Program-made: the position numbers and the translations under genes
Assembly (NCBI RefSeq): GCF_004099695.1
Contig: NZ_SCHL01000005.1
Location: forward strand, 124,001-188,000
DNA: 64,000 nt
Origin: Methanosarcina sp. MSH10X1
Lineage (GTDB): Archaea > Halobacteriota > Methanosarcinia > Methanosarcinales > Methanosarcinaceae
Reading direction: 5' to 3'
The notes under the pieces: model-generated
The model's input: only the letters and a program-made list of their open reading frames with translations
What the model was told of the DNA's origin: nothing
The model's database searches: none
Shown here: positions 19,769 through 29,193 of the stretch, in pieces
How positions within the stretch are numbered: the stretch's first letter is position 1
How the letters are laid out: each line of letters starts with the position of its first letter

Positions 19769-20305
19769 TTATTCCTGCGTACGATTTTTCAGCGCATCCC
19801 GGAACTTTATATATTCACAGGTATCTCCCTCAAGCGCAACTACTCTGCCGTTAACATTTCCTTTTTCGATTACGAGTTCCACAACACTGGGGTTTGACAT
19901 TCTGGGTTTGGTAGGCGATCCGGGGCAGACAAGTACGACATCTCTTTTTTCTATCAGAGGGCGGTGCAGGTGCCCGAAAATCAAGACATCTACCTCCATT
20001 TCTTTTGCGAGGTAACCCTGCGCAGTTGTATCGGTAACCGAAAGCCCTCCTTCGTGTATAACTCCGATTTTTACCCCCTCAACTTCGAACTTCAGCCTTT
20101 CGGGAAGGAGCCTTTTTAGTTCGGGTGCATCATCATTGCCAAAAACGGCCTTTAATTTGCCTCCGGCATTAAAAGCCTGATATGCCTCTACAGTACTGAA
20201 ATCTCCTGCATGGACTATAAGATCGCACTCCTCAAGGAGCGTTTGAAGTTGCAAAGGAATTTCTCCGGTTTTCAGATGAGTATCGGAAAGTGCAATCAGC
20301 TTCAT
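19769..20305 (-). CDS. metallophosphoesterase (YfcE/MJ0936-type phosphodiesterase)
   Basis: A 178-residue calcineurin-like phosphoesterase. The metal-binding motifs are in order: SDTHLKTG (Asp-x-His), HAGDFS, GNDD, HEGG and GHLHRP near residue 115. This set and length match the YfcE/MJ0936 group of manganese- or nickel-dependent phosphodiesterases. The cellular substrate is not known for most of these. GGTGAT precedes the ATG. It is transcribed away from a hairpin-rich repeat block that separates it from the next minus-strand gene. Confidence 0.9.
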   Translation of the reverse strand: MKLIALSDTHLKTGEIPLQLQTLLEECDLIVHAGDFSTVEAYQAFNAGGKLKAVFGNDDAPELKRLLPERLKFEVEGVKIGVIHEGGLSVTDTTAQGYLAKEMEVDVLIFGHLHRPLIEKRDVVLVCPGSPTKPRMSNPSVVELVIEKGNVNGRVVALEGDTCEYIKFRDALKNRTQE

Positions 20306-20359
20306 AGGAAATCACCTGATTATATAAAATCTCCATTTAAAGATAAATCTATGCGCAAA

Positions 20360-20632
20360 CTTTTAAAAACAACCTTTTCAAAAAATGCTTGCCCGCAAGC
20401 CTTTTCAAAAAATAGCTTGATCGCAAGCCTTTTCAAAAAAGGCTTGAGCGAAAACCCCCAGGAAACGGCGTGATCAACCGGCGCAACGCAAGCCTTTTGC
20501 AAAAAGGCTTGAGCGAAAACTTTTTCAAAAAAAGTTTTATCAAAAACCATGCTTTATCTAGACCGGTGTAACCGGAGCGTGATCGACCGGCGCAACGGTC
20601 GCGGCACAACGGCCGCAGCACCACGCTTGCGA
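20360..20632. repeat. hairpin-rich dispersed repeat, copy A
   Basis: A block of short palindromic modules: AAGCCTTTTCAAAAAAGGCT followed by TGAGCGAAAAC, plus a longer segment containing ACCGGTGTAACCGGAGCGTG and ATCGACCGGCGCAACGG. Related blocks lie at 48819-49083 and, inverted, at 54838-55040. Short open frames across it are a by-product of the repeats. Confidence 0.7.
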
Positions 20633-20650
20633 TCTAAAAGATAAGATTGG

Positions 20651-21442
20651 TTATTCGAGTGTCAGGTCTACTAGTTCGTACTCCAGATTTTCGGTCTCCA
20701 GCCTGTTAAGAAGGGAAGAGACCTGCTCATCAACCGAGACTACGAGCGAGGATAAACCGTGATATGCAGCTTCAATAACCGATTCATTGGTTCCAAACAT
20801 AACATTAGGGGTTATCCCTATCTTGCGCAGGGCAATAAGCGCTTCCACGCCTATAGCTGCTATATAGGGTTTTGAGCTTGCCAGGGACTTAAGGCGTTCT
20901 ATATCCACCTTTCTTGACCCTCCACGCTCAATCCTGGGAACCTTGCAGATTGTAATTGTCGCATTTTCCAGGTCAATCAGGCCTTTAAGGCTCGTTACTC
21001 CTACATCTTCCCCTGCGGCTGCGTCGGAGATGACATTACCTGATGCGCCTGTGACCTCCGTGCTGCTTACGTACAGGAGTCCCCTTTCCATTTTCAGGTA
21101 TACCTGCTGGCCTTCCTTAACATCCTCTTTTGTGATGGCTGTCCAGGTTGAAACATGGCTGATTATATCCTCCATGACAAAGCGGGCGTACCGCTTCATT
21201 TCAGCGGCATTTTCCAGAACCCATTCTACGCCTTCTTTTGTAATCCTGTACCGGACCCGGCCCTCAGTAACTATCAGCCCATCATTTACAAGTTCTTTAA
21301 TATATTCGGAAACTGCCTGGGGAGTTATTCCTATCTTTGCGGCAATTTCCTTTTGCCTTACATTCGGCTGGTGGGCTGCGATCTCAATAAGGACCTGAAA
21401 CTTGGTTACTCCGCTTTTAGTCTGGAGGATTTTTATCATCAA
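20651..21442 (-). CDS. winged-helix transcriptional regulator (MarR-like N-terminus)
   Basis: A 263-residue regulator. Residues 15-75 are a winged helix (VRQKEIAAKIGITPQAVSEY then IKELVNDGLI). A central region with beta character follows, then a C-terminal domain of about 100 residues (AAIGVEALIALRKIGITPNV, VSVDEQVSSLLNRL) that may bind a small ligand. Its start overlaps the stop of the upstream regulator gene by four bases, so the two are an operon. Ligand and targets are unknown. Confidence 0.75.
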   Translation of the reverse strand: MMIKILQTKSGVTKFQVLIEIAAHQPNVRQKEIAAKIGITPQAVSEYIKELVNDGLIVTEGRVRYRITKEGVEWVLENAAEMKRYARFVMEDIISHVSTWTAITKEDVKEGQQVYLKMERGLLYVSSTEVTGASGNVISDAAAGEDVGVTSLKGLIDLENATITICKVPRIERGGSRKVDIERLKSLASSKPYIAAIGVEALIALRKIGITPNVMFGTNESVIEAAYHGLSSLVVSVDEQVSSLLNRLETENLEYELVDLTLE

Positions 21443-21960
21443 TCGTAGTTCTCCTCTACATCTTCAATTACTTTTAACCTCTGCCCCATTACTGAAAGCC
21501 TTTCGGATCTGCGAGCAACCGCACAGATATAAAACGGATTTTTATTCAGGGTTCGCGTGAGGTTGCTCATGGAGGTATTGCCTTCCTCAACCAGCCTCTC
21601 CAGTTCTTCCATTGCATCCTTAACCTCCTCGTACGGCTTGAAGGTAAGCATGATAATATCACTCAGATCTTCAAACGAACACTGGAAGTTAACCTGTACC
21701 TTGGAATAGGAGCTGTGGTATTCTTTGGAGGGTTTTTGTCCTGCCTCAGGAACTCTCCACTGGCTCTCAAGGAGTCCGGCTTTTTTCAGAATATGAAGGC
21801 TTTTTGACGAATCTGAACCTATGAACTCGTCAATTTCTGCTCTGGTCATCCACTTGTTTGAAAGTGCATCGAATATCTTTTTGTGAGTTCTTGACCCAAA
21901 AGTCCTGAGTAATGGTACTAAATAGGAAGGATCGTTAATTATTCGAGTTCTTTTACCCAT
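21439..21960 (-). CDS. ArsR-like winged-helix regulator
   Basis: A 173-residue protein with an ArsR-type winged helix near the N-terminus (YLVPLLRTFGSRTHKKIFDA then LSNKWMTRAEIDEF) followed by a helix-rich C-terminal part. It has no CxC metal site of the classic ArsR/SmtB sensors. GGAGAGG precedes the ATG. It is followed, with overlap, by the gene for a second winged-helix regulator, so the pair may control each other or act as a complex; that is inference. Confidence 0.8.
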   Translation of the reverse strand: MGKRTRIINDPSYLVPLLRTFGSRTHKKIFDALSNKWMTRAEIDEFIGSDSSKSLHILKKAGLLESQWRVPEAGQKPSKEYHSSYSKVQVNFQCSFEDLSDIIMLTFKPYEEVKDAMEELERLVEEGNTSMSNLTRTLNKNPFYICAVARRSERLSVMGQRLKVIEDVEENYD

Positions 21961-22023
21961 TTACTCCTCTCCTTCTCGTCTTACGTTATAAGCTTTCAAA
22001 TATAATAAACATTTGTAATTTGA

Positions 22024-23061
22024 TTATTCTTTATAATCAATACCAAGCCCTTCGGGCCCTTCCCAGTCAAAGATCGGGAAATTCCGCTTCATTCCGTGAC
22101 ATTTTTCACGCAGTGCATGGGCAACAATAGGGAGAGCGATAGTAGCATCCACAAAAACCTGGACTTTTTTTGCCTGGGCTGCAATCTTTCCCCAGGAAAC
22201 GGCTTCGTCAAAAGTACAGCCTGAAAGTCCTCCCCAGTGAGGAGCATCAGCAGTATACTGAATAGCATAATCATGCCCTCCTACATCCATTCCAAGGATA
22301 GAAGCTACTACTTCGGTCTGCTGGATGAAATTCTTCGGGACTCCGCCTCCAACATAAACAACGCCGGTCTTTCCGGATTTTTCCACAATCTGCGTAACCT
22401 CGTCAACATCTTTTATCTGGTCGATCTCGAGTTTCAAGCCTCTTCTTCTTGCAATTGTAAGTCCGATCCCAATTGAACTATCCGAAAGCGCAGGAACAAA
22501 GATAGGTATATTGTGCCTGTATGCACTTACAATTATGGAATCCTCTGCAGCTCCGCGTCTTACCAGTTCCTTTCCGAGAAGGTGCATGAACTCCCTTGAT
22601 GAACAGGAGATTTCTCCTATCTCTTCTGCAAAATCCGCAATCAGGTTATCCGCGGTCCTGAACTCCTCCTCTACTGCAAAAACATCGTAAATCCTGTCCA
22701 CGCCGTGATCAAAGAGCTTTTCGTCATCAGCCAGATGTGAGCCTACATAATGTTTCTTGCCAAGCGCTTCGTGTGAATCATGGAACAGGTTCGCCCCTGT
22801 GCTTACAAGGCAGTCTATCATCCTTTCCCGGATCATATAGGAAATGACTCTGCGCATACCAGCAGGTACCATAGCTCCGGAAAGCCCCATAAGCACGGTC
22901 ATATTCTTTTCTTTTAGCATGTTGTGCCAGGCCTGGACGGATTCGGCCAGCTTTCTTCCCTGGAAGCCAGTTTTGAGCATCCCGTCCATCAGTTCGCTTA
23001 CAGACCTGTCTTTTACATCTATCGGAACGGTCGGGTTATCTGTGAATACATTAAGACGCAT
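22024..23061 (-). CDS. dys: deoxyhypusine synthase
   Basis: A 345-residue NAD-dependent enzyme that transfers the aminobutyl group of spermidine to a lysine of aIF5A. The conserved catalytic region is CTFDEAVSWGKI, where the lysine (about residue 291) forms the enzyme-intermediate bond, and NAD-binding features such as STGANLFHD and VYVGGGVPKNF are present. I take the start as ATG 23061 because GGAGAAT sits directly upstream and the longer frame adds no family sequence. The arginine decarboxylase gene lies just upstream on the same strand, and its product starts the pathway to the spermidine used here. Confidence 0.94.
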   Translation of the reverse strand: MRLNVFTDNPTVPIDVKDRSVSELMDGMLKTGFQGRKLAESVQAWHNMLKEKNMTVLMGLSGAMVPAGMRRVISYMIRERMIDCLVSTGANLFHDSHEALGKKHYVGSHLADDEKLFDHGVDRIYDVFAVEEEFRTADNLIADFAEEIGEISCSSREFMHLLGKELVRRGAAEDSIIVSAYRHNIPIFVPALSDSSIGIGLTIARRRGLKLEIDQIKDVDEVTQIVEKSGKTGVVYVGGGVPKNFIQQTEVVASILGMDVGGHDYAIQYTADAPHWGGLSGCTFDEAVSWGKIAAQAKKVQVFVDATIALPIVAHALREKCHGMKRNFPIFDWEGPEGLGIDYKE

Positions 23062-23367
23062 ACCATTCTCCTGATAAGCAGATAAACATAGTTTGCATGT
23101 GATTTCCAATACCTGAAGGCATTCGGCAACAGGCGGTAAGAAATCCAAGTAGCGGTAAATAATTATATATTTTTTATTAAATATCAATATATGCGGACTC
23201 TTTCACTGGATGATAACCGGCAGCGGTGAATTTTCTTAAGGAAAACTAATTTGCCAGGTTTGATCAGGAGCAGAGAACCTGAAATGGACACCATGAAGAG
23301 TAATTTAATATTCCCTCAATGGTATCCGTAATTATCCCGGTAGTGACTTACATCTAACTGTTTATGT
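23062..23367 (-). other. intergenic region between dys and the arginine decarboxylase gene
   Basis: About 306 bases. The part nearest dys is AT-rich (AATTATATATTTTTTATT near 23160), which may serve as its promoter. Nothing else stands out. Confidence 0.45.
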
Positions 23368-23865
23368 TCAGATAGCGAAAACTGCTGCAGAAATCACGGT
23401 CATCCAGTCTCCACTTTCGCCTACTGAATATGACCTGGGAAAACTGAGAGTCCTGAGAGGTGCTTCATTTGCCCATGTGCTGTACATGCTTCTGGCAAGC
23501 TTCTCCGCATGATCCCCAACGTCCTGTGCGGTTTCTTCATAGGCGTGATACTCCGAAATATAACCATGGGTGTTTATTTTTTGCGGGAGTGCACACCCTA
23601 CCGATGCGCTAAGCAATCTCCCTGGCTCATTGGAAGAGACCCTGGACATTACGCAAAACACGATTTCTCCGGGACTCAACTCTTTAAGGCCATCTTCCCT
23701 GGATACGATCTCACAGTTAGGAGGCAGGATAGAACTTACAGTTACAAGATTAAATTTTTCAATACCAGCGTCCCGGAGTGCAACTTCAAATGATTCAAGA
23801 TGTTCGGGGTGTATACCAACTCCACTTGTAAAGAATACTTTTCTGGGAATCAACTTCGTAATCAT
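23368..23865 (-). CDS. pdaD: pyruvoyl-dependent arginine decarboxylase
   Basis: A 165-residue proenzyme that cleaves itself to form a pyruvoyl group and then decarboxylates arginine to agmatine, the first step of archaeal polyamine synthesis. The self-cleavage site is VTVSSILPPN, between Ser44 and Ser45, by analogy with the Methanocaldococcus enzyme. Other landmarks are TSGVGIHPEHLESFEVALRD at the N-terminus, SRVSSNEPGRLLSASVGCAL in the middle and HAYEET. AAGGATG precedes the ATG. Together with dys it places agmatine and spermidine synthesis near each other. Confidence 0.93.
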   Translation of the reverse strand: MITKLIPRKVFFTSGVGIHPEHLESFEVALRDAGIEKFNLVTVSSILPPNCEIVSREDGLKELSPGEIVFCVMSRVSSNEPGRLLSASVGCALPQKINTHGYISEYHAYEETAQDVGDHAEKLARSMYSTWANEAPLRTLSFPRSYSVGESGDWMTVISAAVFAI

Positions 23866-24410
23866 TTTTGCATCCTTAAAAACTACTCAATTTAAACTTA
23901 ATCCAGATGGCAATTATCATTTTTAAGCGTTGCCCTTTAGCTCTGCTGGAAAATCTCTCAGCTTTCCTTTATTTAGATAACAATGAGCATAAGAAGCTCA
24001 CACTCACTACATTATTTCAGGCACTTTCTTCCCAGGGAGTTACTATTTACGTTAGCCTGACACCTGCATTTTACGTGATTCACTGTTTACTTTTCTCAGG
24101 CTAAACTCTCCTGAGTTTTATCTATACAGCTTGACTAATCTCTCTTATTTAAGTCTGCCAGTTACTTCGCAAACTCTCTGTATTCCGCCTTGCAGGCTCT
24201 CTCATAAGCTTTATATTATGCAGGATAATTACATCGTGTATTACTCCCTGCAATTTTCTTGCTTAATTGCCTCTTAGACAAAAAATGGTGAGGTTTTTCA
24301 AAGGTTCAGGAGAAATAAAGGGCTTATTTGCCCGGTTGCCCCGGAAAGGCAGGTTTTTCCGGCCTGAGCTCCGGTGAATTAATTAACAGCAATAAAAGTA
24401 ATAAAACGTG
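23866..24410. other. divergent intergenic region
   Basis: A gap of about 545 bases. A TATA-like CTTTATATTA at 24209 and a GC-rich segment of short inverted repeats between 24310 and 24375 (around TTTTTCCGGCCTGAG) precede the next plus-strand gene. No gene supported. Confidence 0.4.
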
Positions 24411-25073
24411 ATGTCGGTACAGATGGAAGAAAAACTCAATTTTAAACTTCTGGAACTACTTGAAGGCAGGCAGCTCTCGATTAGCGGGCTTTCCAGAGAA
24501 CTGAAAGCCAGAGGCATAGATGAACACCGCCTGGTTCTTACAGGCTATCTGAGAGCGCTCAGGGATCTTGAAATTCTGGAAGAAAGAGAAGTTCCCCCAT
24601 CGAAAATTTATTCCCTGCCTGAAAAAGCCGCAGAGCCTATGTCGGAAAAAAGCAGGGGTCCCAGGTCTCCCGGATTTTCCGATCCCGAAGAAATATATTC
24701 CATTCTCAGGATCCAGCTTCTTAAAATCAACCTGGATTCAAGAATTCCTGTGGGAGTATATGTTGTCTCAAGATTGTTTGAAAGACCCTGTTTCCGCAGG
24801 GAGTTGAAGCTTATAGGGATTACTCAAAAACATCTTGAGCAGTACCTGGAAAAGCCCGGCATAGTCTGTGAAGCACAGGATGCGCATCTGAAGAAAGCCA
24901 GAACCGATATTACAAAGATTGAGATCCCTGCCGATGACCCCGCGTATGAAATGCGGGAAAGCAGGGAAGAGATAACCAGGTTTGCAAACGAAGTGCTTGC
25001 AGGGCTGATTAAGAACAGGATCGACCTTGAGGGTCTGGTTGCAAAGAGTAAGCAAACTACCCTGCTCCCCTAA
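24411..25073 (+). CDS. winged-helix protein, unknown target
   Basis: A 220-residue protein. The first 65 residues form a likely winged helix (LNFKLLELLEGRQLSISGLS, then RELKARGIDEHRLVL and LRALRDLEILEEREV). A proline and charge-rich linker follows (about 70-95) and then a helical domain ending in EVLAGLIKNRIDLEGLVAKS. I do not recognise the family; it looks like an archaeal regulator or a small DNA-binding protein. ATG 24411 is preferred over GTG 24408, and the ATG at 24423 is also possible. No strong Shine-Dalgarno is visible. Confidence 0.7.
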   Translation: MSVQMEEKLNFKLLELLEGRQLSISGLSRELKARGIDEHRLVLTGYLRALRDLEILEEREVPPSKIYSLPEKAAEPMSEKSRGPRSPGFSDPEEIYSILRIQLLKINLDSRIPVGVYVVSRLFERPCFRRELKLIGITQKHLEQYLEKPGIVCEAQDAHLKKARTDITKIEIPADDPAYEMRESREEITRFANEVLAGLIKNRIDLEGLVAKSKQTTLLP

Positions 25074-25224
25074 AATTTTCAGTTAATTTAATTGTAATTA
25101 GTTTCTCAAATTCATTTCTGGAAACTCATTTCCGTAAAATCATTTTGTAAATTCATCGCTTTAGATTTGGAATACTATGCCAGCAGGGCTCAAGCTGTTT
25201 GCTGGTACTGGCTGGTGGTTCGAC

Positions 25225-26067
25225 ATGAAAGTTGCCTGTATCCAGATGGATGTGCTGCACTGCAGGAAGCAGAAAAACTTTGAAAAAGCCCTCTATATGG
25301 CTCTTGAAGCCGTCAGACAAGGAGCCGAATTTATAGTTTTTCCTGAAGTCTTTTCAACGGGCTTTTGCTACGAACATTTTGAACATGCAGCAGAAACCCT
25401 TCCTTCCCCGATTCTCGAAAACCTGGCATGTTTTTCCGAAGCCAACGACTGCATTATCCTTGGCTCCTTAATTGAAAAAGTTCTTTCGGAAGAAGTTTCC
25501 TGCAGCAGGCAGCCTGCGGATTCTGAGAAATTCACTCCTTCCGGCTCCGGGAATTCAACATCTTACTACAATCTCGGCTTTTGCTTTGAATCGGGAACCT
25601 TAGCAGGCAGCTATCGGAAAACTCATCCTTTCAAGGCTGAAAACAGGTATTTTTCCACGGGAGATTCAATCGAGCCCATAACCCTGAAAAAAAGAAACCT
25701 GAAAATCGGTTTTCAGATCTGTTACGAACTTCGTTTTCCCGAAATTGCAAGAAAACTCGCTCTTGCCGGCTCCGATCTCCTTGTAACGGCTGCAGCTTTC
25801 CCGAATCCCAGATCCGAGCACTGGAAAATACTTGCAAAGGCAAGAGCAATCGAAAACCAGATCCCGCATATTGCCTGCAACCGCACAGGTTCGGCTCCTG
25901 ACTGCACCTATTTCGGAAACTCAATGATAATCAACGCCTGGGGTGAGGTAAAAGCCGATGCAGGTAGTAAAGAGTGCGTAATAGTTTACGATCTTGACCT
26001 TCCCGAAAAAGACGAGATTAGAAAAGCTATTCCTGTTTTTGACGACAGGAGACCTGAGCTTTATTGA
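25225..26067 (+). CDS. nitrilase-superfamily carbon-nitrogen hydrolase
   Basis: A 280-residue amidase. The Glu-Lys-Cys catalytic triad is intact: Glu41 in FPEVFSTGF, Lys132 in YRKTHPF and Cys166 in QICYELRFPE. The start ATG 25225 is preceded by GGTGGT; a longer frame from 25177 adds sixteen residues that do not look like family sequence. This group includes omega-amidases, N-carbamoylputrescine amidases and others. Nearby genes for arginine decarboxylase and deoxyhypusine synthase make a polyamine-related amide plausible, but the substrate cannot be assigned. Confidence 0.85.
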   Translation: MKVACIQMDVLHCRKQKNFEKALYMALEAVRQGAEFIVFPEVFSTGFCYEHFEHAAETLPSPILENLACFSEANDCIILGSLIEKVLSEEVSCSRQPADSEKFTPSGSGNSTSYYNLGFCFESGTLAGSYRKTHPFKAENRYFSTGDSIEPITLKKRNLKIGFQICYELRFPEIARKLALAGSDLLVTAAAFPNPRSEHWKILAKARAIENQIPHIACNRTGSAPDCTYFGNSMIINAWGEVKADAGSKECVIVYDLDLPEKDEIRKAIPVFDDRRPELY

Positions 26068-26159
26068 TTTCCGGATTTGTTTTTTGCGGGTTTCATGCCA
26101 CTGAGGATATAGAAAACTCATTCAAGCTTTAGTAACCACTAAAAGCCCTGAAAACGGAA

Positions 26160-26196
26160 AAAAATTGTTCGGGGGATTCTATCCAGGTTCCCCCGA
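26160..26196 (-). terminator. terminator of leuS
   Basis: An eight-base stem (TCGGGGGA at 26169-26176 with TTCCCCCGA at 26188-26196) is followed on the minus strand by a run of seven T, the classic shape for a stop after leuS. On the plus strand the T-run is absent, so it belongs to the minus-strand gene. Confidence 0.65.
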
Positions 26197-26253
26197 TATA
26201 AGATAAGCCGATTTTACGGGACATCCGGCCTTTTAAGTAGTTTGTTCCTTATT

Positions 26254-29157
26254 TCATTCTTCTTTTTTTGCCTGCTCGATATAGATTGCAGGTCTCAGAG
26301 GCTCGGCAAACCTTGACTTCTTCTCAGGGTCAAAGGCAGGTGAGTCGGCACTGTGAACCTCTACCGGACAGCCGATTTCCTTTTCCAGGAAGGAGGCGGA
26401 TTCTTTCAGTAGAGCCTGTTCATCAAGTCCGGGACCTGCAAAGATTTCGTACCTGTCTGCGCCGCCGCTTTTGAATTCAGGGACAAGCTTCTGTACAAAT
26501 TTAGGGATCTCCTTACCGAAACGTTTGAGTTCGGGATTTGCCATCAGGGTTTTTATAAGGGTACCTACCTCAAGGGAACCTTCAAGCTGCATCTCGCAGG
26601 CACACTGAATGGCTTCGGCTTTCCAGGCAGGAGCCGTATACAGATGAACCGTCTGCGGGGTCATCTTTGTTACCCTTATAATTTCCTCAACATCTTCCAG
26701 GGTACCCTTTATCATTTCTTCGGCAAGCTCCGCGCCGTCATCTATCAGGTCTTCATTATAGAGCGGGTACTGGGCAAGGGAGATCGGGTCTTCGTGCCCC
26801 ATCGCTTCCCAGATTTCTTCACAGAGGTGCGGGGTGAAAGGGGACATAAGCCTGACCCAGTTGTCCAGCACATAGTAAAGCAGGGTTTCCCCACCTCTTC
26901 TCTGGTACCACTTGACATCGTTTATCAGCAGGAAGAAAGAATTCTGGATTGCTTCCCTTGTCTGGATGGAGTCAAGGGCAGAGTTAGTTTCCCGGATATA
27001 GTTCTGCATTCTGGAAAGTATCCAGCGGTCAATTTGTTTCAGCTCCGTGCTGAGACTTGCGCGTTTTCCGCTTTCTATAACATCCTTTGCAAAGGAGTAG
27101 AACCTTTCCACCTGCCTTCTGGCAGATTCGATCCCTGTCTTCTGCCAGTCTGCATCCTGTGTCTGCTCGGCTGTGGAAAGAATGTACATTCTTGTTATAT
27201 CCGCACCGTAATTGCTGACTGCGCTTTCCATTGTGAGGATCGGGCCTTTGGATTTGCTCATTTTCTGCCCTTCAAGGGAAACAAAGCCGTTTACTGCAAG
27301 AGCTTTCGGCCACTTTTCCTCTTCAAAGAGGGCTACATGGTGAAAGAGGAAAAAGAGCAGGTGGTTCGGGACAAGGTCTTTTCCTGAAGAGCGCAGGTCA
27401 ACCGGATACCAGTAATTGAAATGCCTGCGGATTTCTTCAAGCAGCTCTGGACTAAGCCCGGTCTCTTCACTGACTGTCGCCGGGTCGCCCTTTCCAAGCA
27501 GTACGTAATCGAAGAATGGGAGGGTAAGCTGTTCGAGCTCCAGTTCACCACTTTCGATAAACCTGGCAATGATATAATAGCTCATGTAAATTGTCGAATC
27601 CCCAAGGGATTCAATCAACCATTCCTTATCAAAGGGAAGGCGGGTTCCAAGCCCTTTCCTGCGGGCACAGGCTTTATCCTTGAGCCAGTCAACCTTGTTT
27701 TCAAACTCTACCCTGTACTCTGCGGGAATGATCCGCATCTCACTCAGGCATCTGTAAACCTTTGCCTTCCATTCGGGATTCGAATAATTAAGGAACCACT
27801 GACCTTTCACCATATTTACTACACAGGGTGTGCCGCAGCGGCAAACTACAGGTTCGCTGAATTCGTAAAAGACCTCCCCTGAATTTGAGCTGATGAAGTC
27901 CCTGGTAAGAATATCCTTAATTTTGGAAACAGGATGCCCCTCATATTTTCCTGTAATCTCCTTAAGAACCCCTCCGTGGAACTCCCGCCTGTAGACAATC
28001 TTTGTAGCTTCCTCAGCTCTCGGGTCTTTCTGGCTTTCAATCCCCATATTTTCAACGATTTCCTTTGCAGGGAACTCCCCGAACTCAGGCACTTTGATAA
28101 GGGAAACCAGTCTGATATTCCTTAGATCGTCGGTAATCCCGTATTCGTTCAGGTCAACATCGTAAAGGTCGCGAAGAGCTAGATAATCAAAAGGAGCGTG
28201 GGCAGGCACACTCATTACTATTCCGCTTCCGTTTTCAGGCTTGACGAAAGCTGCGGGAAGGGAGATTACCTCATCGCCGGTAACCGGGTTTGTGAGTTTT
28301 ATTCCTATTATGGATTTTGCAGGTACGTCCTCAATATACTCTACTGTCCGGTCCGTAAAGGTCAGTTTCCTGAAAGCTTCCTTGCTGACCACCCAGAATT
28401 CCTCGTTTCCGTTCTGCGTAACTTTCGCTTTTACATAAGTCACGTCGGGGTTGACCCACAGGTTAGTTACCCCGTATGTCGTTTCCGGCCTGAGGGTTGC
28501 ACAGGGCAGAACCAGGTCTTTACATCGGAACTTGATCAGGGTATACTCGACAATGGTTGCTTCTTCCCCGTGCAGGATATCGTGATCTTCTACGGGGTTA
28601 TTATCATTCGGACACCATTTTACCGGATGGGAACCTTTTACTATGAGGTCTTTTTCTTCAAGCCTGATATACTGCCACTCAATGAACTTTTTATATGTCG
28701 GGTCAGTCGTGGTAAATTTGCGCCTCCAGTCAATAGAGTACCCGATATTACGCATGGCTTTCTCGGATTCACGCTTGAAGTAGTCAACAATCTTTTCCGG
28801 CGTATCAAGCGCTGGCAGAATGTCTCCGGGAATCCCGTGAAGGCGTTCGTAAACGTCCATAGTCTGGGGATCCCGGTTTGCAATCAGTTCGGCAAGCCCC
28901 ACAATGGGCGTGCCTGTGACGTGAAAGCCCATGGGGTAGAGCACATTATACCCGAGCATCCGCTTGTGTCTTGCAACAACATCTCCTATGGTAAAGGTCC
29001 GGGTATGTCCTGCATGCAGATTCCCGTTCAGGTAGGGGTAGGGGATGGTTATAAAAATTTTTTCTCGTTTGTCGGGCTCGGCCTGGAAAATCTGGCTTTC
29101 ATTCCACCTTTTCTGCCATTTCTTTTCGACCTCGTGAGGCTTATAATCCTGCTCCAT
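26254..29157 (-). CDS. leuS: leucyl-tRNA synthetase
   Basis: A 967-residue class I synthetase that charges tRNA-Leu. The HIGH motif is in PYPYLNGNLHAGHTRTF (about residue 40-50), KMSKS is in GQKMSKSKG (about 632), and the large CP1 editing insertion lies between. Length and layout match archaeal-type LeuRS. The C-terminal region continues past KMSKS with the anticodon-binding and C-terminal extension (AQYPLYNEDLIDDGAELAEE). The threonine synthase gene lies 36 bases upstream on the same strand, so the two may share a transcript. Long open frames on the other strand across this gene are coincidental. Confidence 0.97.
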   Translation of the reverse strand: MEQDYKPHEVEKKWQKRWNESQIFQAEPDKREKIFITIPYPYLNGNLHAGHTRTFTIGDVVARHKRMLGYNVLYPMGFHVTGTPIVGLAELIANRDPQTMDVYERLHGIPGDILPALDTPEKIVDYFKRESEKAMRNIGYSIDWRRKFTTTDPTYKKFIEWQYIRLEEKDLIVKGSHPVKWCPNDNNPVEDHDILHGEEATIVEYTLIKFRCKDLVLPCATLRPETTYGVTNLWVNPDVTYVKAKVTQNGNEEFWVVSKEAFRKLTFTDRTVEYIEDVPAKSIIGIKLTNPVTGDEVISLPAAFVKPENGSGIVMSVPAHAPFDYLALRDLYDVDLNEYGITDDLRNIRLVSLIKVPEFGEFPAKEIVENMGIESQKDPRAEEATKIVYRREFHGGVLKEITGKYEGHPVSKIKDILTRDFISSNSGEVFYEFSEPVVCRCGTPCVVNMVKGQWFLNYSNPEWKAKVYRCLSEMRIIPAEYRVEFENKVDWLKDKACARRKGLGTRLPFDKEWLIESLGDSTIYMSYYIIARFIESGELELEQLTLPFFDYVLLGKGDPATVSEETGLSPELLEEIRRHFNYWYPVDLRSSGKDLVPNHLLFFLFHHVALFEEEKWPKALAVNGFVSLEGQKMSKSKGPILTMESAVSNYGADITRMYILSTAEQTQDADWQKTGIESARRQVERFYSFAKDVIESGKRASLSTELKQIDRWILSRMQNYIRETNSALDSIQTREAIQNSFFLLINDVKWYQRRGGETLLYYVLDNWVRLMSPFTPHLCEEIWEAMGHEDPISLAQYPLYNEDLIDDGAELAEEMIKGTLEDVEEIIRVTKMTPQTVHLYTAPAWKAEAIQCACEMQLEGSLEVGTLIKTLMANPELKRFGKEIPKFVQKLVPEFKSGGADRYEIFAGPGLDEQALLKESASFLEKEIGCPVEVHSADSPAFDPEKKSRFAEPLRPAIYIEQAKKEE

Positions 29158-29193
29158 TCGTGTTCACGCCTATCGATTATTGTTTTTCAGGTT

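Noticed and set aside
20320-20624. Minus-strand open frames with KPFLKRLAI-like repeats
   Set aside because: They track the palindromic modules of the dispersed repeat, as do similar frames at 48804-49013 and 54745-55224.
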